Positions 10,408 to 22,400 of a DNA stretch of 64,000 bases are shown piece by piece. The notes beneath the pieces were generated by a model. The model saw nothing but the letters and a program-made list of their open reading frames with translations, searched no databases and was not told the DNA's origin. Position 1 is the first letter of the stretch. The number at the start of each line of letters is the position of its first letter. This stretch comes from Melitaea cinxia (taxonomy: Eukaryota; Arthropoda; Insecta; Lepidoptera; Nymphalidae). The translations under genes and the position numbers were made by a program. The DNA is taken from assembly GCF_905220565.1 (NCBI RefSeq), contig NC_059402.1, positions 736,001-800,000 of the forward strand. The letters run 5' to 3'.

Positions 10408-13400
10408 GTGAGTTATTTAGAACCTTTTAACTCTGTGATCAGAGCCCATTTCATCCGCTGCTGCTAGAGTATCCAATAGATAATAGTTTATGGTACTTTT
10501 TTACACCATAAAATCATACTTTATCTGGCAGATACTTCTATGCCCAATCTGTGATACTAAAAATTGTATGATAGTTTATTAGTTAAGATGAAAGAAACCT
10601 GTATCACCTTCTTCTGATAGAACCTGAGAGGTAGAGTATCAGTAACTGCTAAAAAGACCATTAGGGTCGTCTATTTTCTATCACTGTACTGTGTGGCTAC
10701 GGTACTAAAGAATACAGCCACCCCCTCTCTTCCCGTGGGTGTCGTAAGAGGCGACTAAGGGATAACACAGTTCCGCTACCACCTTGGAACTTAAAAAGCC
10801 GACCGATGGCGGGATAACCATCCAACTGCTGGCTTTGAAATACACAGGCCGAAGACGGGCAGCAGCGTCTTCGGTGCGACAAAGCCAGTACTGCGGTCAC
10901 CAACCCACCTGCCCAGCGTGGTGACTATGGGCAAAACACATTTTTGGCGTAAACTTGTGGAGGCCTATGTCCAGCAGTGGACTGTATAGGCTGTAATGAT
11001 GATTTTCTATCAAGGATTATATATTTGAAAGTTGTCTCGTCATGTCATGTCAAAGGTAAGTGTAATGTCACCGTGTGATATGTGACATATCTTTTTTATA
11101 AGCCTTAAATACGATGTACTTTCAAAGCATTACAAATTTAATACTTATTGTTTTCTAATGTTTACGCGAATTTTACTCATTTAATAAAACACTTTTTTCG
11201 GATTTTATCGCGGTTTATTGTTAACTTTTGATTCCCGACGTTTCGGATACTTTACAGCAACCATGGTCACGGGAGGACAGTTCTCAGTCACAGAAAAAAG
11301 TGTTTTATTAAAATTTAATACTTTCGTGATTAAAGTATACAACATTATATAAGAACTTTTTAAACGTAACAAAAGCGCTCATGCGCGTATTGACAATTAA
11401 TTTCATTTAACCGTTAGTCACAGAAGCTTAATAGACATGTCAACAGGCAACACCGTGACTTAACCGCAGATATCCGTCCAATCATATGAAATTACTTCTT
11501 GCAAATACGACGTTCTTGAATTACAAATTTATAGTGACCGACTTTTTTAATTACTGTACTTATATATTGATTTATAATTAAAGTTATGTAGAGTGCATTA
11601 ATAAGATATTATAAATAGGTCATATAATAAGTATAAGTACTTTTAGGCGGGAACGAAACAAGAGACAACGAATTTTCGAACGAATGAAAATCCCCTGTAC
11701 AGGAAACATTTTTTTTTATGTCACTAACGCCGAGTTGCACGAAAAGAAATTAAAATTTAAGTAGTGATTAAACTAATTTAATCGCAAGAATTGTATGAAA
11801 TTCTTGTGATTAAATTAGTTTAATCTCTACTTAAATTTTAATTTTGTTTCGTGCAACTCAGCATTAGTCGGCAAATAAGCGTACGGCTCACCTGATGGTA
11901 AACGATTACCGTAGCTTATAGACGCCTGCAACACCAGAAGCATCGCAAGCGCGTTACCGACCCAATCCCCAATCCCTCCAGGAGCTCTGGTCACCTTACT
12001 CACCAACAGGAACACAATACTGCGTGAAAACAGTATTATTTAACTGTGGTCTTGTGTAAGGTCGAGGTACTACCCCAGTCGGGCTGCTCCTCAGTTCATT
12101 TTACATTTCAAATTATAGTAGTCATAAGAACTGTTTTCAAAACGAGCAGAAAAATATATCGTTTATATATTATAATTTATGTGCGGTTCATCTAAGTAGA
12201 TTCAATGGCGTATTGTTATGTCAATAAAACTGTAATACGCATTTAAATGATTTACTCAAAAGAACGATACAATGGCAGACCTTCTCGTATTAGAAATTTG
12301 GTTTTCAATTTTACTAACTATTAAATAATCATTCAATATTCGTCATTGAGTAAGTGCAAAGATACCCAAACTCACTTTCATTATCGATCGCCGAATCACA
12401 AGCAGTGAAAACTCGGCCCGATCCACAAGTCATCGTGACAGACAAATCAGTTATGTATCATATGACACGTCAAGATTTATTTATTTGTTATGACATGTTT
12501 AACTTATTTGCGAACCTTTTAATTGTTTCGCTTATCTCTAAGAGAGAAGCTCTCACTTTGAAACTTACGCAGTAACTTAATATGTAATAGTGTTTTCTCG
12601 CTAACGAAAAAAACCAACTTGAATTTACATCGACGAGTAATACGAGGTAGTCGAAAAAATAATCAATTAAATGCGCATTATTAGGGATAGCTCAAAAGTA
12701 CTTGTCAGATCTCAATTAAATTTCAATGGGCCCACATAACACGCACACTTTCGATTAAAAATTTTTTTATCGAAATCGGTCTACTCAGTCAAAAGTTCTG
12801 AGGTACATACATAATAAATACATTTGCATTGAGAACCTCCTTTTTTTGAAGTCGGTTACAAAGACACAAAGTAGATTGACCGGTACGATAGATTTGTAAT
12901 TTGTATGTATGTCGTAAACTGTTTATAATTATCATATCATATTTATTAATACGCTAAGGTATAGATGTTCGCCTCCCTTTTTAGAAAAATTCTCAAAAAT
13001 ACTCCACATAAATTATATATCATTTTATAGGTAATTGTTTGCTCTACCGGCATCAACAACTAAAAAAAAAAATATTATTGCTTTTGTTTTTGTAAATAAA
13101 TTAATTATTAAAATTATATATATGGCGGCTTTAATTTTGAAACAACGTCAACATGATTGACAATTATTATACTTATTTAGTGCGAATTATTCGCGCGGGT
13201 ATAGCTAGTTGAAAATAATTCCCGTAGAAAGTAAATTATCACAAATCATTTCTGTTTAGTACTAACTGTGTAATAAATGATTTCAATATCGTTTTCAATT
13301 AGAAATTTAATGAAACATGACTGAGTTACCGTTTAAGTACTTTGTCGATTTATGATTTAATTGAATCCTTGTTAAACCAGCTCGACGAGAGATATAAGTC

Positions 13401-16400
13401 GGTATTAGCATGGACGTGAAATTAATTGACGCTTGATCGGTGTAAATCTTTTAAATTGATAATTTACGTCTTAAAATAAAACCAAGAGGCTCACGTATCG
13501 TTTTTAATTATTTCACGTTATCAAAATCAGAAATTACTCTATTCAAATGAATTTCAAAAATCATTTTTGGATCTTCATTTAAAAAATTGGAATTATATTT
13601 GTTTTCAATAAATTAATTAGATTTAAAATATTCAATTATACTTAACCACAGAAGAGAAGAATTGGCAAGAAACTCCGCTGTTACTCTTTATAAAAAAAAG
13701 TATATACATAAAGTATTGAATCCTGTCTCGAGATGATTGTAGTAGTTTTTTTCTAATATTTAACATAGATAATACACAGAGACAAAATACAGATTAAATA
13801 ATGTAGGTATATACTTTTTTTATAAATAGAAAGTCAAAATAAACTAGTTCCGTTTCGGTATGTAGTAAATATAAGTTATTGTATAAAGAAAATCAAAGAT
13901 TAAATTTATAGATGTGTGTAGTATAATACGCTAAATATTCTGTAATTATTTTAAGTGTATATAATTTTAAAACATAATTGTATTGAATAGAGAGGAAGTA
14001 ATTAAGTTGTGTTGCTCTAGTTTTAAATACATTTCACAAATTATGTGGATCCGCGTACGCAACTTATGTATTTATTGAGTAAAAACCTTTTTTTACTATT
14101 TTTTTAAATGAGGAACGTTAAAAAAAAGTTTTAGTCTTTGATCAGCGTCCATTTAAACAGATGTGTGTTCTGTTAAAAATGCAAATTATTCTTAAATAGA
14201 TAATTTACATTAAAAACGTTTTATTATTTTAATTTTTTAATTGTTTTATCACTTTTTTTTTAAAGATCTGTCCAATTATCCCTAACATATTTTTGTTCAC
14301 ATTTAAACGATAATAATAAAAGAAATCATTACGTATACATTAAACCAAGTAAAACTACCGTAAATAGTGCATTACAAATGATCACAACGACAATAGATTC
14401 AGGCCATTGTTGATTCCGGTTTCCGGGGCTGACCACTTCCGCCTGACGGGGAGTGATTGCGAGAACCGCACAAATTACTGCACAAGTTAATCTCATAGAA
14501 AATTTTCTAAAAACATTGTATTATTAGCTACTGACAGTTTTCATCTCAATCTTGGTTTTATTAATAAAAAAATAAATAAAAATAAAAACTCAAAAAGTGA
14601 TAAGCAATACACTTCAATTAGATCTCCTTAAACTCGATTATATAACCAAAAAAAAAAAACGAAAAATTAATTTATCAATACTAAACATCAATTTTTAAAG
14701 CCCAATCTAATCCAAAATTAAATAAAGATTAATAAAAAGTACACGCAAAGTTTTAAAAATCCCGTGTAAAGCCGCAGGATTTATTAGCTTTAAGAGAAAC
14801 TGTCTGCAAATACAAAAAGAAATCACCTCTCATTACCATAGAGCCTCTACCGCTAGACGCAGTACAACAAACTGTTCACTTCATATTTCATTGTGGACCG
14901 ATGAGTGGACGTACCGACAACATTTATTGCGCGTTGTTTTGATATAAAAAAAAAATTACTTAATTGTAATTTTAAAAATTGTTACTGTCTTTAGTGATAA
15001 ATTTCAAATTATTTTTAAATAAGTAAAACTAAATTTGATTTTGTATTGTGCGAACTTAATTATTGTTTTGTAAAATGTTAACCACAGCACGGGTGAGTTT
15101 TTTCTTTTTTTTTATAACTTACTAATATGCTTGTAATAATTTAAGTTATAAAAAATATTCCACCACCCCTCCGGTGTAGCGTGTGCCGTATGTTGATACT
15201 TAACGTTAAAAATGTCCTACAAAATTCATCTTAACATAAGGTACATTACTAATTTAGGTAAACTCGATGTTATCCAGTAACTTAACTTAGTCAAAATTGA
15301 ACAAAATTATGAAATATCCAAAACACAAATATTTATAAAATATATGCTTCTAAAAAAATCTCGCCCTGACCCAATTGTTATACTCATGTTTTAAAAAAGT
15401 TATCGAGATTAAAAAAAAATAACCAGCAAATCACTTCGTGACGTGACGCCAAAAATATATGTTGTATTTTTATCTCCAAAAATAAAAGACCATACCATAC
15501 CATATTTCATACACTTACGGGATAGAACTTTCGATTAGGAATCAATCAGAAAAACGTATGAGTCATTTATCTTTTTAGCGGACGTCCAAAAAGGAGGAGG
15601 TTCTCAATTCGATTTTACCTTTTTTTGTTTAACATACACCACAGAACTTTTTACTGGGTGAACCGATTTAGATGATTTTTTTAAATCGAAAAGTAGTGCA
15701 TGCCATGTGATCCCGTTTAAATTTAATTGAGATCTAAGAAGTACTTTTCGAGCTATACTAATGCGTATTTACATGACTATTTTTTCGTCGACCTACGTTG
15801 TATCGTATAACTTTTCATTGGGTATTCCGATTTTGATGATTCTTGTTTTAACCAAAGGATGTACCTTGTTTTTTAGTCTCATTTAAATTTGATTTAGAAC
15901 TAATAACTACTTTTTAAGTAATCTTTGATAACGCGAATTCACTTGACTATATTTTCGTCTACCTAAGTTGTATTACTTATCGATGTTATTGATGTCAGTT
16001 TTTTTTTTCGTTTGCGAGCAAAAACAATTATTTTGTACCAATCTAAATGATTTTCCTTTCACTGCTTTACCTACTCGTTATATTATGTTAAAGCTATTGT
16101 AAAAAAGTATATTAAATAGTATTTATATATGACGTATTAAACCTTTTTTACTTAGCGGTAGAAAAGAAATGATATTTTTTCGATAGCAAAAGTAATGGAC
16201 CATTTGAAATAGTTTTTATCTAGACCTAAGCGTACTTCAAATCTTGCACATAAGTCTAATATTTGCCTAGGTAGTTTAGATTTTAATCTAACTTCAATCG
16301 AAGTATTAGAACGTAATAAAAATTTACTTAGATTTGCAGCTGCATTCAACGAATAGAAATTGAAATTATTTATATTGACCACGCAACACATTAGTGTTCC

Positions 16401-19400
16401 AATCTTGGCAAGTTTATTGTCATATTTATTTAATGATACACACACTGCCGCTACAAATCATGACATCTTATTTTATGATAGCTATTATTTCATCTTAATT
16501 CGCACTTAGAGATATTAAGATTTAAATAAATTGGGAAAAAATTATTTTAAACTTCATATTACATAAATAAAGTAATGTATTTCATTATTTTAATAGTTTC
16601 ATTAAATGCTGTGTGGCTACGGCACTAAAGAATTTAGCCACCCCTTCTCTTCCCGTGGGTGTCGTAAGAGGCGACTAAGGGATAACAAGGTTCCACAACC
16701 ACCTTGGAACTTAAGAAGCCGACCGATGGCGGGATAACCATCCAACTGCTGGCTTTGAAATACACAGGCCGAAGACGGGTAGCAGCGTCTTCGGTGCGAC
16801 AAAGCCAGTCCTGCGGTCACCAACCCGCCTGCCCAGCGTGGTGACTATGGCAAAACACATGAGTTCACGTTATTTTTGGCGTAAACTTGTGGAGGCCTAT
16901 GTCCAGCAGTGGACCGTATAGGCTGTAATGTATGTATGTATGTATGTTTCATTAAATGGCTTCAATAAATCTTTTCAAAGGTGCGTTTAATGAATTTATT
17001 ATTTTACGTTGTGTAATAATAATAAAAAAATACGTAAAAATTTGGATTATCCGTACAACAGGAAGCGGTAGATATTAATAGAACTTATGATGTTCTCGCT
17101 AATTATACACTACGCAGTAATTAAAAATCTTACTTCTTTCATTAATTATAATAATTTGATTCTTTGCTTCGGATTCGAGTAAGTATTATTTCCAAGAAAC
17201 TGAAAAAGAATTTGTTTCTACTTTTTTGTTACTTTCGAAAATTCCACTCAATAATTAACATCGTAAATGTGTACTTGTATGAAATTATTTATTAAACTAT
17301 TATAAAATAAATTTTCATTTATGTTTTCTAGTTGGACGAGTGCACGGACTACGATCAGCGGCGCCGACTGCGCTCGCGCATCCGCACACTCATGGCTGAA
17401 CAAGAAGGTTCGACATTGCTATGAAATATCTTGCATTTTCTAACATCTTATTACAAAATAACTACAAATTATTTTTGTTCTGACTCTAGCATGTGCGAGC
17501 GCCGTGACTGACGCCCTGGCAGCGGCCGGAGAGACGGTCGAAACGGAGGAGCAGTCCGGAGAGCGCGGTGAGTCTCTTCTCCTACCGCTGCTGCAGGGCC
17601 TGCTGCAGGGCGGCGGGCAGCGCTTGCTGGCCGGCCTCGGCGCCGCCTCCCATGACGTCGTGGCCGATGTACGGCGCTCGCTGCAACGCCTGCGTCTCGC
17701 ACTCGCCCCCCCCAATGACCATCCTCAAGCTCGAGCCCTACTCGCTTTAGCCGACAGACTCGAGGACGCTCTGGATGCCGCCGATAGGCTCGACGGATGT
17801 AAACGAAAGCCGCGACGCCGCAGTCGTACGCTAAGACATACTGTCGGTGTTACTCGAGAGGAACTCGAGGAAGCGCGGCGAATGGTCGACAGAGATCAAT
17901 TGTTACCAGAGGCAGCAAAACCTATAACTCCACCGACATCCTCCACGGTATCAACGGCACCTAGTATTGAGGAAACATCGACTCCTGAGAGGAAACAAAG
18001 TATAGATGATCAGGTCAGTTATCATAATGCCGTTGAATCACGACAAAAAACCGCTCCTCAAGTACATAACGCTAGCTACGACCCCACGCCTATAATAAAC
18101 AGAGATGCTTGTGTCGTTGAAAGACGAGCTCCTCAACCCAGAAAACCGGAGTTCTTTAGACATTCTATAGCGGATACAGCTCACCAAGACCTTTCGAAGA
18201 GTGCCGCTGAACGCTGGAATTCTGAAACAAAAAGTAGTATTATGGCCATTGCAAATAAATTTGATACCAAAGTGCAAAAAGAAACACTCGCCCCGATTAG
18301 AAGAGCACCTATCAGTAGACCAACTGTCACGATACAACAAAAAAATGAAGAAGATTTGAGGAGAAGTTCTTATTATAGACCTCCACCACCTGGGTACAAT
18401 TTCGCAGCTCCACCGCCCGCAGACGATATGTCAAAACCACTCAATCGATTTAATAATAATAGTAAACGTAATCGTATGAAACGTGCAAATACTATAGACA
18501 TCGGTAGACCTCTTGGTGGATATAAAATCGATAGTGATACAGAGGATGAAAATACTAATAATCAAGCTCCAAAGGTTCCGGAATTCCAACCACAAACAGA
18601 AAATGATAGAAAGTTCCTAGCATTCATACAGAAAAATCAAGATAATCGCAACACTAGTTCCGTTGGACAAGCTAATTGGAGCAATCGGTTCGGTAACATT
18701 AAAAATGCATTCGAAAATCGCGAGAAGGAAGAAAATAATAGATCTTCTAGTGCCTCTTCAGCCAAAAGATTTTGGCAAACTACAAATGATACTTCTCACT
18801 CACTTGCACCGCGGCCACGAAAATTCTTAGCTGACATTACACCTGAAATAGTAAAACCACCGTGGGTATCCCAACGTAGGGACTCCTTACGAAACCAATT
18901 TCCAGCGCCAGCGCAAATATCTAAACAATTAAACAGCACCCCCGCGACACAGCCACAAAATAAACAAATCGTAAAGCCTTTCGTTGCGAAACCAATACCA
19001 GTCAATCAATTTTCTCATGCACCAATGTCTGCATTCAAGCCCCCACAAAAAATTTTATCACCTACATCAGCTCCACCAAACGTGTGGATTCCTCCATCTT
19101 CGAGCGTTCCTGTTTCACCGTCTGTCGATAACCCGACAATTGCCCCAAAAATTTTAAATTCTCTAAGCCCCATTTCATCTACACCTCCATCTCGCACAGC
19201 GCCCAATTTTGACCAATCTAGAAAATCTTTGGGATCGACTGTATCAAAATTTGAAAATGACAAATTTGAATCACAGCCATCAGTGCCCAAACAATATGGC
19301 TACCACCAGCCCACGGCTCCGACTCACGTACGCACACAAGCTCAAAACTATCCAATTAAACCAATACCGAGTCAAAATGAATTGGCAGCCCCTGAATTAG

Positions 19401-22400
19401 TCAAAAAATTAGACGAATCCAAAAACGTTCTAAGTCCAGAACCCTATGTACCAAAAGTAGATGCGCGGCAGCTCCAAATTGAATTTTATGAAAGACAAAT
19501 TAGAGAAAAAAACCGACGAGAAGCATCAAATGAGCGTCGCGATATTCCAGTTCACAAACCGCCTGCTCCCCCGGCACCCGTTTATACAATAGTCGATTAT
19601 ACGCCTCAAAACGGCACCGCTACATTTGTGCCTCTACAACAGACGCCCGATATAGAAAAGGCGAAAGCTCACAAAGTGGATTATCTGCCGGATGTTGTTA
19701 TGAATGAAACAAACAATTATAATTATTCTTCATCACCAAAAACACGTGTAGCACCCGCCAGTCCATCGAAACCGCCATCAAAGATACCTCAAAAGCAACA
19801 GAATGGAGTCGCCCATGTGAACCACTGCGACGATGGAACGGCAACAGAACACGACAGTGTCGTGACACGCGTGATGCGCGGTCCGGTGCGAGGCGCCGCC
19901 ACCATCACGGCGGGCGTCCGCACCCGCGGCGCCGCTGACAGCCTGCGGGGGGTGCTCGACAAAATCTCCACCCCGAAACATGAGGTCATCTCGCAAATCG
20001 AAAGAAAGAAACGCGACATGGCACGAAACCAGGTACGGCAGCCGGCCCCGCCTTCTATTCGCCCCGGCCTCTCTCCCCCGCACGCCCCCTCACCGCCCCG
20101 CCCGAACCAAGCATTCGAATACGAGGGATATCCTCGCTCCCCAGCTGGCCTGCGAAGTCCCGCGCTCGCCGCATCTCGCGAATCGGTTTTCTCTAGCGAG
20201 TCGCCCGGCAGTCGCGACTCGAGCCCCGGCACCGCTCTAGCTCGCTCCGGATCCTGGCACCGATTCGGAGAGTTCGGTCCGAAGGCAGCCTCGCCGCGAA
20301 AAGTTGTCGCACGCACGAAGTCGATGCACCTTCTAGCCGTTCCGAAATTATTTGAAGGCGGAATCGCCAACGAGGAGCTCCCGGAGAAAAAGCGGACAGT
20401 CGAGGCGTACTTCACCGGGCGAGCGACGTCCACTCGCACCAGTAGTCAACAAACCGCGCACTCACCGGGTCGCGGGCGCCCGGCGCGGCCCTCGCAGCCG
20501 CAGGCCTTCGCCCTCGGCCGCAGCCGGACGATGCCGACCGTGTCCGAGCTGCAGTTCCTGGACGAGAGCAACGCCGACGACGCGTTCGAGGACCTCGTGT
20601 CGGCGCTCGCGTAGCTCAGACATTCCACTAGTAGGAGAGGGACACGAGCGAGACGCGCGTGAGTCGTGTGTGTGTGGGCTGCCTGCCGCTTGTGTCGCGT
20701 CGCATGTCCCCGCGCGCCCCGCCCCGCCCCGCCCTCGCCCCGCCCCCGCGCCTCACGTCGATGTACATATTGAAGCATACGTTACTCATTTCACCGAATC
20801 CCTTAACAGTGTTATTTTGACTAATAGCTTTTAAGTATTATTTGTACTGTCTTGCTGTTGTTTTCGAAGTGTTCCGATTTCATTGTTAACTCTGTCGTAA
20901 ACGTCGGATCGTGTTCTCACAGTCTTCTTCCATTTACAGAGGAAGAGGAAGTAACGACGGTAACATCGAGCGCGAGGAGGGACTCGTCAGAAAAAACAGT
21001 TAGCAGTACCACAACTACTAAAACTTCAAAAGGTATTTAATTCTATGCGTAATTATATAAAATATAAATCAGTTTTCGTAGTTATTTCATTATAAAGTTT
21101 GATTTCAATATTGTTTCATTCTAATAGTGATCGAGAGTATGACTCGACCGGCGCCAAAACCCGTGTCGCCGTTCGCGAAGTTCCGTCAACTCGAAAAACA
21201 GAACTCTACTAACAGTCCCAAGTAAGTTATTGACATTTTATTTCAACACGTACATTAAACCGTATCCAAAACACACTCTGACTATATAAACAAACATGAT
21301 ACATAGATCGTAAATCAAAAATATATTATTTACATCTGTTGCTATGACGGTCAGTGCGAAATATTTATAATCGTATACTTTGCTTGATAATTTATTTAAT
21401 GAAACGTATTTATTTATTTTGGCAGCCATAACAGAGGATGCGAATAAAGTTTAGGTAATAGTTAATATTTAAATAGACGATATAGTAACAAGTAGGTATA
21501 AACGCTTTTCTGTAAAAGTTAGAAGCATCATAGCATCGCTTATCTAAGTACTAACGGAGCGCCCCAATTTTCATACCATCATGCTCCGTGAGTACTTAGC
21601 CTTCATTATGCATTTTAAATTTCCACATTCATTATTCAGAGATCCGCCGGTCGACAATCGTTTAATAGATACATATAAGCACGTTACATCAATACAAATG
21701 TATATAACAGTGCGTTCACCGCCATAACTGACAGCACAGCGCGTCGCACTCGATTGTGAGAACGCACAGTATCTAATACGACTTGATTCCTCTAAATACC
21801 GCGACGGACTAACCGAGCCGAGTAATGAGAATGCGTTGAGGCCTTCGACCCGTTGGATACGTAACGCCACGCACAGCAACTAGCTCCAACATTGCGTGTC
21901 TCCCATCTAAAAGGGAATGGGGGGGGGACTCGGTGGAAGCGAGGTACATCGACTGCGCTTCGGCGATACGTACTCGATAGGATGTCTAACTTGAGGCCCC
22001 GGTTGTAGCTCGCCCAAGAGCCCGCAGAGCCCGGGCTCTCCGTCGCAGCCTTACTTCAAGTTCACGGACCCCGCGCTGCAAGCCAGCGCCGTCACTATTA
22101 AAGAGCGTTTGCTGCAGTGGTGTCGCGACAAGACCCGGGATTACGAGGTACACTTCACACTCCGCCCGCCCCCACCCTCGACACCCCGCTGCGGATAACG
22201 CACGATATACTCACACTTAAATTAATATTCAATATTACCACCGTGTATTCGAATTGGCATCGATACGTAACGGGGTTTCAGTACGGATGTCGATGAGCCG
22301 ATGCGCATTTGTTTGCTAACGAGTGCAGAATAGCAAAACTAAGTGGTTCCTGGTGGACGTAAGATGCGCATCGGCCCATCGGGAGCGTGCGGGTGTACCG

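Larger units (their letters stand above)
10408..17331 (+). other. large smoothelin-like intron loaded with repeats
   Basis: This 6.9-kb intron holds a SINE B (10684-11001), a short palindromic element (11180-11312) and a family D repeat with a nested MITE (11711-12096). It also holds family C copies (12593-12858, 15583-16030), a second SINE B (16609-16945) and one candidate minus-strand small ORF (14329-14496). The remaining sequence (11313-11710, 12097-12592, 12859-14328, 14497-15582, 16031-16608) is AT-rich with no convincing exon. Frames at 12354-12575 (+) and 16152-16445 (-) look like chance. Confidence 0.7.

Noticed and set aside
10697..10903. 68-codon frame starting MVTAVLALSHRRRCC, also seen at 2882, 16617 and others
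   Set aside because: It repeats with every SINE B copy and decays with it, so it is a by-product of the repeat and not a gene.
16152..16445. 97-codon minus-strand frame
   Set aside because: AT-rich composition, no motif, no splice partners; consistent with chance in AT-rich DNA.
19789..20439. 216-codon minus-strand open frame
   Set aside because: It lies wholly opposite the GC-rich end of the smoothelin exon, whose plus-strand frame has protein-like composition; the reverse frame is a shadow of its codon usage.
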